Notes: generated from the letters alone by a model not told the origin. A stretch of 64,000 nt of DNA from Xenoacremonium recifei (GCA_012184525.1 WOFQ01000020.1:1-64000); one strand, 5' to 3'. Positions 32,123-44,857 are shown, numbered from the stretch's first letter. Numbers and translations are program-made.

Positions 32123-33938
32123 CGTCGCGATGGTGAGGGTTGTTTTCTCGGGGATGAGACAAAGAAGCAGATCGCGACGTTCTGGAACTGTCTCGCGCAG
32201 CGTTCCGAGAGAGCAAAGCAGTCGGTCGATGTCTCAGTGTCGGCGCTGCGAATGGGGCACTCGGTACGGCGTACGGAGTCGGAGGCGGTGATGGGCGCTG
32301 TAGGGCGGAGGATCGAGCGGTGGTGAGGGTGAGGATGCTCGTGAAGCGCGGATGTCGACACTCGTGGGATGCGACAGGAATGCGATGGCGAACGTGGATA
32401 ATTGATTGATAGATGGATAAATTTATTGAGAGTTTCAAGATCCCAGGATCAGAGTCGCGTTCGAGAGAAGATTTCACGAGAGGCTGAGCGGCGGAATTGG
32501 AAGGGGGGACCGGCAGACTTCTTATTCCTTCCTCCTGTCACCACCTGCACCTGCACCTCCTCATCCCGTCTTCCCGTGTCCGTTTCGTTTCTCCCCTCCC
32601 ACACCCCTCCATCCATCACCGTCTTGGCGTCTTTTGCCTTTAACCAGGGGCAGTTCTGGACGCGCGGGCCTGTGACTCGTCCATTCACGCTGCGTGAAGC
32701 TTCTCCCCTCCCCCGCCTACAGCGTAAGCCCATGCATCACGCCGCCTCGTCGACGAGGGGCCTAGACGATTCCAGCCTAGCCCCCTCCTCCCGCCGCTCC
32801 GGGCTGAGAATTGGAAGCTCCAGAGCCGTCTGGGCTGTCAACTGATCTGCAGTCTTTGTCGAGCCTTTCCGCTTCGCTTGCCTCCGCCTGCCGCCTCGGG
32901 AAACCCTGACAGAAACGGAAACGGATTTGTCGGTCGTCTCACCCCGAACGAGTCCAGATCCCTCGAAACTTGCCAACATCGACCGAGTCTACAAACTCAG
33001 CGCTCGCAGGAGGGGCTCGCTCAAAGAAGCAACACCGCTATCCAAGCCCAAGCGAGCCGAGCATGGGAATGACGCCCGGTCTGGCCACTCGCACCCCAAT
33101 TCCAGTCGCGACGGCTGCCCCGGGGCCAGCTGGAGAAGCGCCCATTCGCTCTGTGCCTCTCCTCAACAACGCCCTACTGCAGGGTGCGTGGAGTCTCTCG
33201 TGTCTTGAGCCTTAGCCCAGCACCTTATTGTCCACGTCGCCTGGGCCATGCAGGGACTCGTTGGATACGACATGCATTATCAGGCATTGCCCGGCCTAAA
33301 GCCCAGCACGGGGCAGTGATAATCCTGAGATACGGTGGGATTGACCTCAGCGGCTCTTGACTTTCTGACGTGGAACCGCAGACCTGAGCGACAGTGAAGG
33401 CCGTCTCCATCGCCCATGTAACCTGTCGATGATGGTAGAGCTTCTGTACCACACCAGAAACGGAGTTGGATTGACTCCAGAATGCTCACGCGGAACTTCC
33501 CCTTGGCGCTTTCGCCCTAACGGACATGCCCAAGAGAATAGCTCAGGTTGGCAGCATCATGTGAGTCAATACACTAAACCGCAGTTCTGGACTCTCCTGG
33601 GGGCTACCGACGTCGGCGGATCCCCTCACTTTTGGGATTCTCTGGACCCCTCGCTAGAATCCTCGCATCCTCGCCAACACATCTCAGCCGTCGCCTTCTC
33701 CACACACACCAAAAACCAAACACCAATCCTTCCGCACCCCAGAGCCGCGTCCCAGGACTCCAGAGATGCAGGAACCACCAGTTGCTCCGTAGGGCTTCGT
33801 TACAGTTGAGATCCATCAGCCGGGACCGTCTCCTGGCGTGATTCCAAGATCCCCAGCTTGTGGTGGTGGCAAAGATCTAGACAGCATTTCAATATCGTCC
33901 ACCTCTCACCACCATTACGTTCTGACATCATCGCCAGC
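32123..33938. other. Divergent intergenic region, 1.8 kb
   Basis: It lies between Pal1 (minus) and USB1 (plus). No ORF has family resemblance or a convincing exon structure. The 32550-32900 part is pyrimidine-rich and looks like promoter/5' UTR sequence. Confidence 0.5.
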
Positions 33939-34947
33939 ATGGCCCTTGTCGATTACTCCTCTTCGTCTGAAGCCTCGGACGGCGCCGACATCAACGGCGC
34001 TCCACCCCCGGCCAAGCGCCCGAAGCACGGCCCGGACCAGTCCCAGTCCTCCGGTGCCGACCATGACGGTGCATCAGGTGCTGCTACCGGGGACATGCCC
34101 CCTCTGCCATCGGCCTTTCACGATCTCTACGCTTCTACGGTCCGCCAGAGCGTCGTTGACGACCCGAGCTTGCACCAGGGTCGGCGCAGGCTGAATCCCC
34201 ATGTCGCTGGCCACTGGCCAACGCATCTCTACGTTAAATGTGAGTGAAGGAGCCGAAACCTATATCAGCGTCTGCTAATTGTGAGTGTTAGGGCACCCTT
34301 CTCAATCCCAGCATGCTGTATTGGTCCAGCTCCTCAACGAGATCGAGGTCGAGCTTTCTGACCAGGTGAAACTACACAATTTCCTGAGTAGCGATTTGGG
34401 CGCCCCCCTCCCCCTGCACATCAGCTTGTCCCGGCCCATCGTCTTCGAGACTCGTGATAAAGACAGGTTCCTGGATACAATTTCCAGTAGCCTCGAACAT
34501 AGCGGTATTCCTGCATTTGCTGTTGTTCCTCATAGTCTGGCATGGTACAAATCCCCAGATTCGGATCGCACCTTTCTGGTCATCCAGGTACGGAGCCACA
34601 CGGAGCCCGAGTCGGCGGCGATACCGCAGAACGGCGAGCTCATGGGCCTGTTGAAGCGATGCAACACCGTCGTCACCGCATTTGACCAGCCTGCCCTCTA
34701 TCAGAAAACGCTCGACGAGGCTGCCGGGAGCGCATTTCATGTGTCCATTGGGTGGACCTTTGATCAACCCAGCGAAGACCTCTGTCTCCGGACACTGAAG
34801 CTCTTTAGGCAGCGCAAGTTCGCGGCTATGCGGGAGTGGGATATTGACGTCTCGGGAATCAAGGCTAAAATTGGGAACGTCGTGAGCCATGTTCCCTTGA
34901 GTCAGCCTGGCAGACGAGCGTCTAATCCGGGATCGTTGTATGACTGA
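33939..34947 (+). CDS. USB1: U6 snRNA 3'-5' phosphodiesterase
   Basis: Exons 33939-34239 and 34292-34947, 318 aa (donor AAAT|GTGAGT, acceptor GTTAG). Two HxS tetrapeptide-type motifs define the 2H phosphoesterase active site: H143-I-S145 in PLHISLSRP and H250-V-S252 in [11 protein letters not shown]. The spliced junction gives HLYVKWHPSQ, typical of Usb1. The first 60 residues are acidic and Ser/Gly/Pro-rich with a basic AKRPKHG stretch and are probably disordered. The enzyme trims the oligo-U tail of U6 snRNA in the nucleus, leaving a 2',3'-cyclic phosphate or 3' phosphate end that supports spliceosome stability. Confidence 0.92.
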
Positions 34948-36677
34948 TATGGGATGCCTACATGAGTGCACATGGATATCACAAACATGACGGCTATTGG
35001 GTAATTTCCACCACGTTTCTTCCTGCCCTGACGGCGAGGTCCTGGTGAGGGGATTTAGAAAGCGGTGCACTTCTCATGCCTCCCGTGGATGCCCGAGGCG
35101 CCAAACAAGAAAACACGAAGCGGCGCCGTCCGGGAACCGGGGGATGAGAGAGATTTGCACAAATGGGCCGGCCCCTTCGGATCGGGACGTCATATCTGGG
35201 GCGGAGAGTGAGCCGAGGGATTTGGATATGTCGTCACAAGACGTGATTTGACCTGCGAGAGAGGCTGGGCTGAAGAGTTGCTGCCTCATGCCACATAACA
35301 GCCCCAGCTTTGGGTCACGAGGCAAGCCCTCAGCTGCAGCCATGGGATGAGGCGGCAGCTGGCGGTGAAGTGGGATGGATCTAGATGCAGACGGAGAGGC
35401 GGAAAAAGTAAAGAAACAATCGAACGAGAGCGCCACCCGATGAACTGCAGCTGCAAGTGAGCAGGTGACATCATTGTCGATTTATGACGCGATGGGGAGA
35501 TTCTGTGAGAAACTTTTGGACGCTGCCAGCGAAGGCTGCGCTGATGTATTGACAGAAAGCCAGCGCCGTTATCAAAGCTGTCTGAGCTCAGAGTCCAGAC
35601 TCAAGCACATGGGATGAACAGGTTTCCGGCTTCCTAGCTGACGGGTCCGTTACTGTGGAACCACGTGCTGCAACGGTTTCAACTGTCAAGTACAGTTAGA
35701 AGCAGATCCCTGACAGGTCACTCATCACCAGGAGGTTTCAAATTGAGGGGACGGGGACTCGCAGATCGACAGCCGGTATCAGGCAGAAGAGAATCTGCAT
35801 GTGCATCGCCGCATCTGCCATGACAACAACGGGCCACTGCCACCGTGACTGTGCATGTGGGAGAGTTGAGAAGCCAGAACAGCGTTCAGGGGTCTCTGTT
35901 CTGGGAGAGCATGGGCCAACAGAGTCTCATTGAATTGACGCGGTGGAGACACGATTGGAAGAGGGCTTTTGAGGATGAAGAAGATTCCCGTCCCCCAGTC
36001 CAGTGGCGGGATAACAGAACGGCTTGTGCACAGCATGGCATTGCATGGGTTTGTTTACTTTCTGGGCCCGTCCCGTCGAAAAGGCACCTGCACTATCCCG
36101 TCCCCACTTACTTGTACAGGCGGTTACAGGCTCTGTCCGCCAACAGCAAGTGCCCTAGGCCGTACCTGAACGGAAGTCCATGTCCATGTTATTTAGCATC
36201 CCATCCCATCCACGGCTTCCATCGTCTTCTCCCTTCCCTCCTCCATCCCTCCGTCACGCACCATCTTTTCTCGCGACTTCTCCGTGTCTTTTGCATTCCA
36301 ACAGGCTCCATCGCTCTGGACAGCCTCCTCCGCCTCAGGCCACGCGGTCCAGCTCCCCGTTTTGCGCCTTGTCTCGCGTGACTTGCCTTGACTTGCACGG
36401 CACCGCACCGGATCATCCCCCCGACCTGACCCATCCAGCCTTTTTCTAACCCCCGCCTCCCGCCTCCCGTCTTTCCACGAGCCGAGAAAACGAAACATAA
36501 ACAACAAACACCATCAGTTCCGCCACATCGATTTCCCGAGGGCGGGTTTGAATCTTGCGTGAAAAAGTCTGTGACGCGGTTTGCTTGTCCATCGACACGC
36601 CCGGCACATTCCTCTCCTCGGCTTTCTGGCCCAACCCCCGCCCCCTCACGCCCACCACACCGACTTCCCGTCGATTC
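34948..36677. other. Intergenic region, 1.7 kb
   Basis: No supported gene. It contains the CKS1 promoter and 5' UTR; from 36200 to 36480 it is strongly pyrimidine-rich, as often found near fungal transcription starts. Confidence 0.5.
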
Positions 36678-37187
36678 ATGATGCACAACGACATCAGCCG
36701 ACGAAACAAGTCGCCGCGTCCCGTGACGGAGGCTGAGCGTATGCGGTTGGAGGAGTACATTGACAACATCCACTACTCTGCCCGGTATGACTGCTGCCCC
36801 TCCCTGGCTGGGAAACAACAAACTGACTGTTGTCCACAAACAGATACTCGGACGACCACTACGAATACCGGCATGTCATGCTCCCCAAAGCCATGCTCAA
36901 GGCGATACCCAAGGATTACCACGACGACGGCAAGGGCACATTGAAGCTGTTGTGGGAGTCAGAGTGGCGAGGTCTGGGCATCACTCAGGTGCGTTCAATT
37001 TCCAAACGACTTTCCGGCGTCCAACGCTAAGACATCCAACAGAGCCCCGGATGGGAGCATTACGAAGTGCACGAGCCCGAGCCTCACATCCTGCTGTTCA
37101 AGTAGGTTCCTACCCCGCCATGCAATTTGGCCTAAAGCTGACTCAATGTCTCGCAGACGACCGGTCGACTACAAACCTCCCCAGTGA
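36678..37187 (+). CDS. CKS1: Cyclin-dependent kinase regulatory subunit (CKS/Suc1)
   Basis: Four exons, 36678-36784, 36844-36988, 37043-37101 and 37157-37187, 113 aa. Every junction restores the CKS signature: [52 protein letters not shown]. The conserved anion-binding and beta-hinge elements ([22 protein letters not shown]) are intact. Two ATGs, at 36678 and 36681, are equally possible. The protein binds CDK and targets it to phosphorylated substrates at cell-cycle transitions. The three introns are 59, 54 and 55 bp; no single exon is recognisable alone, so the gene would be missed by ORF length. Confidence 0.95.
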
Positions 37188-39118
37188 TGACTTCACCCTC
37201 TCGGTCCCCACACTGAAACGTTGTCTTTTTGGTTTCTTATTTTTCCAATGTACGATAATTCTATGCCCCGGCGGTAGGCACGAATGTCGGTCCGGGGCTT
37301 GATACGTCATTTTACGAATTTACGGTCCCTGCGTTGAAGAGAAAGAAAAGGAAATCTTGGTCCGGGCTCGATTCACCCTAGAACAGCAGCAACAACAACA
37401 ACAGATGGATGTTCTGCCCGCCACCCGTCCACCCTCGCCGTGCTTCCTCGATGCTCACATCTGTCTATTTTGTTTCTCCCTTGCATACGCTGCCAGCAAC
37501 TATTGCCCGTGGCGTCGTTATTCTTACCTGCTTAGGGTATTCATTCACGGGAGGACTCTCCCCAATCCACGTGTCACCCCCGCTTTGTCTACGGTCTACG
37601 GGGTCTACCTACACTAATGGAGAATCGTTATTGGACCGGTCCTTGTCGGAGGAGGGGGCAAGATGGCGATTGGTAGCTCTCACGGGCGAGGAAAAATCGA
37701 CGGCCATCTGGAATCTCGGGAACCGACCATTGGCATATCGGGCCTCAATGGGATCCGTCCCTGATAGAGGAAGAGTGGGCGGCGCCTGGCTCGTTTGCAC
37801 AGACTGAGTCACGGCGAGAGAAGTGAAAAGTACGGGATCAAGTTGTTTTGGGTTTTGGAGTTAGGTAGGTATGTAGATGGGAAATGAGACGAGGGTTTAT
37901 GGAATCTCCTGGGTCTCGTTGATTGATCGGTGGCTTGAAGTGCGAAGATGGTTGACAGTCGAGTTGCCCACTGGAAGGGAGATGCTCTGGAGGGGCACAT
38001 GGAGGTGTCAATGACTCGGAGCCAGCTAGCGATGTGTGGTGTTTTGAGACATGCATGAAACCACGGATGTCAGGTGTCGGAGTATTGGTACAGGTGCGAA
38101 TCCAAGCACGTCAAGACATTGTGCTCGGTCGCGAGGTGTAAAAATGCAGAGATGCTAGATTTGAGTGATGGTTAGGTACCTGTGTGTGCGTGATGGGTGT
38201 TGTGTTGAGCGTTGAAGATTATGTCATCCAGCGCGTGCGGGTTTCTAGAACACGATGACGATGCAGATGCAATCCACGTGATCCCAGCCAATGCAGCGAG
38301 ACTCATGCAGGATGACAGCCTAACTCAATGTCTTGCTGACTCTACATAACGATCACATAATATCCCCGGCATCCAGCATGCAATTCATTCTTCCCGAGGC
38401 GTCCGTCCGCCGCATTTCAATCTCACGCTCGCCCAGCTAATAAAAGCTGCCCCCAATACATGCCACAACTGGGCTGATCGGCACCTCCCGCGCTCCCCTG
38501 CATCTGGCCATGCCGCCAACTTTAAGGAGGGTAGCCTCGCGCTTCAGTGGCCACCTTTCCCTTTCCTTTCTCGATTCGATCGCCCCCGCCACACTGCGAA
38601 AGGGTCTTATTTTTCTGATTCATCAGCAGCAATCCAAGACCAGCGTGGCTTCTTCTTCGGCGGAAGGATTGCAATACTGGACGGGACACTCTGTTACGTT
38701 GCGGCCTCCATGAGCAGCGGGCGCCTTCTTTCTTCTGCTTCTTTAGACTTTTTTCTTTTTCCTTTCTGTGTCATCGGCGCGACCTGCAACTGGTCTGGCT
38801 GTTTATAGAAGTGACAAAGGTGGCTTGCTTTGTCGATAAGCCTGGCTTGCGCCTCATCGGACCCCTGGACCGGATCCTCGATACCGTTACGGACCTGCGA
38901 CAAGACAGACAACGTCTTTAACACGGCCCCTTCTTCTCTCCCTTGCGTCGCGCGCTCTCTCTCTCTAAGCTTATCACGGCTTCTCCAATTGCCAGAGGAG
39001 ACGCTTGCTTTTTCCTTCCCCGGACTTGCGCGTCGCCTACCGATCCCGAAGAGACCACCCGACTCTCAAACCCCGACATCCCGATTGTGTGCAACTCGGC
39101 CGCCGGAGATCACCAACC
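37188..39118. other. Intergenic region, 1.9 kb
   Basis: No supported gene. A CAG/CAA-rich run occurs near 37380-37402 and pyrimidine-rich sequence near 38560-38990 precedes ERO1. The 38400-39110 part is presumably ERO1 promoter and leader. Confidence 0.5.
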
Positions 39119-41033
39119 ATGAGGCCCGACTCTGCGAGCAGGCTGTTCTATCTCTCGGTGTTTGCCCTCTGGGGCTCACCAGGCCTCTGCGCCGCCGACG
39201 AGCCTGACGAATGTGCTGTATGTCGTGCTCGCACCAGAACCCTCGCGCCACATCCCCTTGCGCCGCTGTAACTAACCGCGACCGCCTCAGATCTCGCCCC
39301 GGGCCATCGTCAGCGATGCCTGTGCCTCGTACGCAACGCTCGAGCGGCTCAATGAGCGCGTCAAGCCCGCCGTCGACGACCTCACCCGAAACACCGACTT
39401 CTTCTCGCACTACCGCCTCAACCTCTTCCACAAGAGCTGCCCCTTCTGGGACGACGAGAACGGCATGTGCGGCAACATTGGCTGCGCCGTCGAGACACTG
39501 GACAACGAAGAGGACATTCCCGAGGTGTGGCGCGCACAGGAACTTAGCAAACTGGAGGGTCCTCGCGCCCAGCATCCCGGCAAGAAGGCCCAGCGCCAGA
39601 ACCCCGAACGACCATTGCAGGGCAAGCTGGGCGAGGGCGTTGGCGAGAGCTGCGTGGTCGAATACGATGACGAATGCGACGACCGCGACTACTGCGTGCC
39701 CGACGACGAAAGCGCCGGCTCCAAGGGCGACTACGTGAGCCTGCTGCGCAACCCTGAGCGCTTCACGGGCTATGGCGGCGATGGCGCCAAGCAGGTGTGG
39801 GAGAGCATCTACCGCGAGAACTGCTTCCAGAAGAGCAGCTTCCCGCGCTCGGCCGACCTCGGCGTGTCCCAGTGGCAGGTCAAGGGCCCGGCCGCCGTCG
39901 ACTTCAAGCAGATCCTCGACGCCGCCGGCCGCCAGCAGCAGCTCCAGGCCCAGCGCCAGCTCAACCCCAACACGCCCTTCGTGGCCGCCACCGGCTTCGA
40001 GGCCGAGGACGAGTGTCTCGAGAAGCGCGTCTTCTACCGCGTCATGTCGGGCATGCACGCCAGCATCAGCACGCACCTGTGCTGGGACTTCCTCAACCAG
40101 ACCACCGGCGAGTGGCAGCCCAACCTGGCCTGCTACCAGTTCCGCCTGCACAAGTTCCCCGACCGCATCAGCAACCTGTACTTCAACTACGCGCTGCTGA
40201 CCCGCGCCGTCGCCAAGCTGGGCCCCTATCTGCGCGGGCCCGAGTACACCTTCTGCACCGGCGACCCCGAAGGCGACGCCCTCACGCGCCAGAAGGTGCT
40301 CGACGTCGCCCAGAAGGCCGCCAGCGTGCCGCAGATCTTCGACGAGAGCCTCATGTTCGTCAATGGCGAGGGCCCGTCGCTCAAGGAGGACTTCCGCAAC
40401 CGCTTCCGCAACGTCAGCCGCCTGATGGACTGCGTGGGCTGCGACAAGTGCCGTCTCTGGGGCAAGCTCCAGACCTCTGGCTACGGCACCGCCCTCAAGG
40501 TGCTCTTCGAGCTGGACAACAACAGCGATGACGTCCCCGCCCTGAAGCGCACCGAGCTGGTCGCCCTGTTCAACACGTACGCGCGCATCAGCTCGTCGCT
40601 CAACGCCGTGGGCAAGTTCCGCCACATGCTCGAGGAGAAGGAGGCGGCGGAGCGACGCGGCGAGGAGTACGCGGTGAAGACGACGCCGGATGCGGTGCTG
40701 AAGGCCGGCTATGAGGACGAGGATGAGTATCAAGGGGTTACGATTGAGACGCAGAGTGATCAGGAGGACATTGACCCAGATATGCGCGAGTTCATCCGTC
40801 TGCGCAATAGCCAGCCCAACGGCGACTCCCTCAAGGACCACTTCGACCTTGAGATTGCGCGCTTCCGCGCCGCCATGAAAGTCGTTGTCAAGGGCTGGCT
40901 CCGGGCCCCGAAGGCACTTTGGTACATGGTCATCTCCGAGCTGCGACGTCTGATCCAATTCTGGGTCGGTCTGCCCGTCCAGCGCCGCTGGTGGAAGCTC
41001 GAGTTCCCAAACCTGGACAACGACGAGCTGTAA
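39119..41033 (+). CDS. ERO1: ER oxidoreductin 1, thiol oxidase
   Basis: Exons 39119-39217 and 39291-41033, 613 aa (donor GCT|GTATGT, branch ACTAAC, acceptor CTCAG). The N-terminus MRPDSASRLFYLSVFALWGS plus GLCAA is a signal peptide. Exon 2 begins ISPRAIVSDACASYATLERL. The shuttle/inner cysteine motifs are visible: C93-GNIG-C97 (CX4C) and C414-VG-C417-DK-C420 (CXXCXXC), the latter next to the FAD-isoalloxazine region RLWGKLQTSGYGTALK. Ero1 passes electrons from protein disulfide isomerase to oxygen via FAD in the ER lumen. The C-terminal 100 residues extend beyond the catalytic core with hydrophobic pieces (LWYMVISELRRLIQFWVGL) that may mediate membrane association. High G+C at third positions creates a long antisense ORF, which I reject. 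Confidence 0.95.
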
Positions 41034-41355
41034 GATGGGGAGGATACTTGTTAGATCAGCGAGAGGCATGGGATGGCGTTTTTGGGTACACTTCGATTCT
41101 TGCGCTTTGCAGATACAGATACAGCGTCCGTGAGGACTATATACAGTGGCATTAGTTGGAGTTTTGGGAGGGAGCTTTGCATGTCTCTATTGAGATGGTA
41201 TTCAGCGTGATGGCAATAGATCGTTGCTCAGTAAGGAGACTTGTTTGAGGGTCAGTGAAGCCGTTGCTCATGATCATCGTGGAACCCTCGCTAGCTAGTT
41301 CCCGCGCCCAGGACCACAAATATCCGAATGACATGATTCCCCAACGACCAAGAAC
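41034..41355. other. Downstream flank of ERO1
   Basis: About 320 bp from the ERO1 stop to the first hairpin, likely including its 3' UTR. No gene seen. Confidence 0.45.
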
Positions 41356-41551
41356 AAGTACCTTTGTAACGAATTGTAGTTTTTTGCAATTCGTTACATA
41401 GGTACTTGGAAGGACAGGGGGCAACAGAAGTATTTTTGTAACGAATTGTAAAAACTAGCAATTCGTTACAAAGGTACTTCTCCTGACCCATTGTTTTTGA
41501 AGTACCTATGTAACGAATTGCAAAAAACTACAATTCGTTACAAAGGTACTT
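41356..41551. repeat. Array of three 52-bp hairpin elements with 20-bp spacers
   Basis: Copies at 41356-41407, 41428-41479 and 41500-41551 are each 52 bp and separated by exactly 20 bp, so the period is 72 bp. Each copy has 21-bp arms ending in GTAACGAATTG / CAATTCGTTAC around a 10-nt loop rich in A or T. Copies 1 and 3 are exact reverse complements of each other; copy 2 shares the arms but has a C-to-T difference at two adjacent positions in the left arm. The 20-bp spacers (GGAAGGACAGGGGGCAACAG and CTCCTGACCCATTGTTTTTG) are unrelated. There is no flanking target-site duplication that I can recognise. The array is not coding: reading through gives a repetitive artefact. Confidence 0.92.
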
Positions 41552-43747
41552 ACAGGGGGGAGGCCGCCCCGGCGGGACGGGACCAACGGTTATGGGAAGC
41601 GATGTCGATGCTTCGAAAGTTCGCAATGTCTCATGCTGCGTTATTCTGGTAATAGGCCACGGAACAAACGTACCGGTCCACAGCTGGTCAGGGATTACTG
41701 AGTGAGGGCAGTCCGCGAACGAGGGGGACATCCCACCCCTCTGCTGGCCCTTGTGCGTTTGCCTTGTCATTTCTCAGATTGGTTCGCATTTGCTGAAGTG
41801 AACATTTGGCGTTTGCTCCGTTTCTTGAACTTTTGGTGTTTGTACCGTTTTTTGAGAACCCCTTGGTGTATTTGCCGGGTTCTGAGTTCCTATCTGTCAC
41901 ATTCGTCCGCCCACCTTCCGGAACAAATGCTCGCTTATGTCGACACGTTCTGTCGCCTTTCCCCCTTTCTCTCGTAAGGCAATCTGCCGATCCCCCTCCC
42001 GCTTCGCCCGACAGACTGCATGCCCACCGAATCCTGCAATCCGGATGGGCTTTCATGCACCGGAATACGCCCCGGCTTACGAGGAATGCGAACTTGGCGT
42101 CGCTTTTCAGCTTCCATGGGCACGCGGCACCGTTGGCGTGAGGCCCTCCACGTTAGGGCCAGAGCCATCTGCGCGTGAGCTGGGGACCGGAAGCTGTCCC
42201 GGCCTGGCGGATTGCTGGCCCATCTTCGGTACTCTATACTAAAAAGAGCATCAACTATCTGGTCCGCGGTGACGGACAGACCCGACATGACGCCGGCAGC
42301 TGCAAGGCGCAGGGATGGCTGGGGGGTTGGTGGCAGACTATTGCTGCAGAGTTGTGAGATCCCCGGCTGACTGGGCGTCGGTAGCCCGTCCCGGAGGTTT
42401 GGAAAACAGGCCGGTGTCAGACTCGTTCACTGTTGGTTCTCAGATCCTCCGCCGGACCGCCTTTTGAGTCCGAAGCGATGCAGGCCATGGTCTCAGAACT
42501 ATGTCCCATCGCCAGTTGCTGACTTGACCGCTCCCGACGACGTGGAGTTGGGTCTGCACTAACGGTGGGAATCCCGCTGGAAGGATGAAGCGCTGTGGGG
42601 TGTCCCGCACGTCTGACATGGGAGCCCGTGGTGAATTGGCAGACTGATGAGCAGGCAAGTTACCAGGCCTTCGGATATGAAGGATCGAGCGATCGTCCTC
42701 GAGGTCACTTCGACAAAGCCCGGAACCTGGGACAGGTTGCGTAGAAAGTAGTTTCGACAACCCAGCATTCGGCCGGCAAATGCCCCTCGCTTCGTAGCGT
42801 CTAAATCGATGGTGGCTGGATCAGACGAGCCTGCAAGTTTTGATGCTGTCGTTGCATTGTAAGGTCCAAGCGATTTGCAGCCCCGGAGCACGGCTCAGAA
42901 AGGGGATCTTGGCGGTGCTCAACACAGTCGAGAGGTCTTGAACGCCCACTAAGGCAGACTTGCGATGGTGCGGCAGTGCGGCCATCCATCCGCTCACTTG
43001 CGAAAATCTCCCCTCTTTCGTCCAGTACAGTTGCCTCTGCTCCCACACCCCCAACTCCTCGTGTATACATCCCCCGCGCATGGAAGGCAAAGTCTTTCGA
43101 ACTCGAGATGGCTGTGACCCGGCCGCTTGGTTCTCTGGTCTATCCTAGCCCTAAATTAGACCCCTGCTCCCCCTTGTCCGTCAACTTCCCCCACCATTCC
43201 CAGCGGGATGGGAGTCCAGTGAAGCCAGCACCGCCATCCCGCCGCTCCGGGGATCATGATTGGTGTCGGCTGCGTCAACTTGCAGTCCCGCGGGCATGAA
43301 TGAGGTGATGAGGAGCCGGAATGGATCATGTATCGATTAGTGCGATTGCCTTGCAGTAGGCTGATGGAAAGGGGGATAGTTGAGTATCGCCTCGAGTCTC
43401 TGTTCGCTGCATGTTGCGTTGTGCATCTTGCGGCTTGCAAGGTATCTTGCAAGGTCTTGCGCATTGTTCGTTTTGTATTTCGTACCCTGCTCTCTACACT
43501 CTCTGCCTTCTCTGCACTTTCTCATAAGAGCAGAAACCATCTTCCTGCCCCGAAGCAACTTTGTGACTGAAATAATAGTCGCGACAGTGGAGACGCCTGG
43601 GTATAAAAGCTGAGGCCTACCCACCAGGTTCCTATTGTTTGTCAGTATTCAGTGCCATGCAATAAAGTCAAACAGCATCCTGACATACCTATCTGAAGCG
43701 CCTTGGTAGCAGTCTTCGACCAACTGCTTTGTCAGACCTTCCTTGCC
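41552..43747. other. Intergenic region, 2.2 kb
   Basis: No supported gene. Between 41760 and 41900 there are imperfect short repeats of the type ACGCCAAATGTTC/ACACCAAAAGTTC on the minus strand, too divergent to call. Remaining ORFs are short and of unlikely composition. Confidence 0.5.
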
Positions 43748-44727
43748 ATGATGTATGAGCTCCGAGGCATTGACTCGTCCCGTCCGTCGACGGAGGCTGA
43801 ATCATCTGCCACAGCTCGCCGAGGGAGTAGCATCAGCCTTGAAAACGGGTATTTAGACCCAAAGACCGAGTATGCTTTCGTCTTGTTCCTCCTTTCGGTA
43901 CGGTTTCTTGTCCTAACGCTCATTCTCGAAGGTCGCTCCAACCCTCGAACCGCGATAGTACGACAAACGAATCGTTGCGGTCCTACGATTCAGCCAAGCC
44001 GGCACTGGATATGCTTCTCCCTCAAGAGGTGATGACATTGGACAAATCTCGTCCTGCGAGCCCCGATGACGTAGGGTGCCCTTTGCTTCCTGATGAGCCG
44101 AGTCTGCCTTCAAGCCCTTCGGTCTTCCTGCCATTGGAAGTCTATCTGGGGACTGACGAGGAGCACGAGGTTCGTTTGATGAGAAATGTCTCCAAGGACG
44201 CTCTGGTTTGCCAGAAGAGCCGCACAAGTCATCGGGGTTCATTTGTCAGAAGCGCTCATCCTGAGATTTCTTCCAGAAGCTCTAGTTGGGAGTTCGTGGA
44301 GAGGGCGTCCTCAACCCTATCCAATCCACGTATTGACCAAAAAACGTCTCTGCGGCCCGTTGCCCTTGAAGATGAGCCACCGGTACTGAATCTCGACATG
44401 TCGGAATTCGGGGACATTCCGGGAGACCCGAACCTGGATTTTACACTCGAAGCGCGTAAGCCCAGCTCTGAAGCCTCCCACTCTGGGGTGACGTTACGTG
44501 TCTCATCTTCTACCAGCCATGCGACTGGCAAACGGGGCAACAATGAGGGCGAAGCTGATGAAGATACCAACACTCGGCTTCGTGACACGAAGCGTCCCAT
44601 GTATGGTCCCTTCTCGATAAAGGATGAATCGTCCAGTGCTGATTGCAGAAGCCTTCCTGATAGATCCAAAATAGGATTCAGAACGGCCAAGGCAGTCAAA
44701 CTGAGAAAGAGGAAGCGCGTAAACTAG
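43748..44727 (+). CDS. Fungal protein, 305 aa, unknown
   Basis: Exons 43748-43869 and 43932-44727. The donor GA|GTATGC, branch CCTAAC and acceptor CGAAG join DPKTE to SLQPSNRDSTTNESLRSYDS in frame. Two possible starts, ATG at 43748 or 43751 (MMYELRGIDSSRPSTEAESS). The protein is hydrophilic, Ser/Glu/Asp-rich and probably largely disordered. It ends in a strongly basic stretch GFRTAKAVKLRKRKRVN that could be a nuclear localisation signal. No domain is recognised. It is tail-to-tail with the DUF202 gene, 130 bp apart. Without the intron, the first frame ends in a hydrophobic artefact. Confidence 0.65.
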
Positions 44728-44857
44728 GGTCGCCGACATTCTGCGCTGACATCGCAATCATTGCGAAGCCATTTGAGCGGATAAGAAACTGAGAATGGGG
44801 TCGTGACAGTTCCGTGTATTGGTCTACACCCATGAGATAATGGTCGAGGCGAAGACA

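Noticed and set aside
39066..41069. 667-codon antisense ORF opposite ERO1
   Set aside because: It is leucine/valine/alanine/histidine-rich with no domain and mirrors the GC-rich third positions of ERO1; ERO1 is certain from motifs, so this is a codon-bias artefact.
41291..41491. Repetitive KYLCNEL peptide ORF across the hairpin array
   Set aside because: It only exists because the 72-bp period is divisible by three; the DNA palindromes explain it fully.
41356..41551. CRISPR array interpretation of the hairpins
   Set aside because: Fungal nuclear context, only three copies, one copy inverted, two 20-bp spacers and no cas genes; repeats are palindromic over their whole length, unlike CRISPR repeats.
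41760..41900. Possible short tandem repeats (ACGCCAAATGTTC-like)
   Set aside because: Copies are short and too divergent to distinguish from chance without computation.
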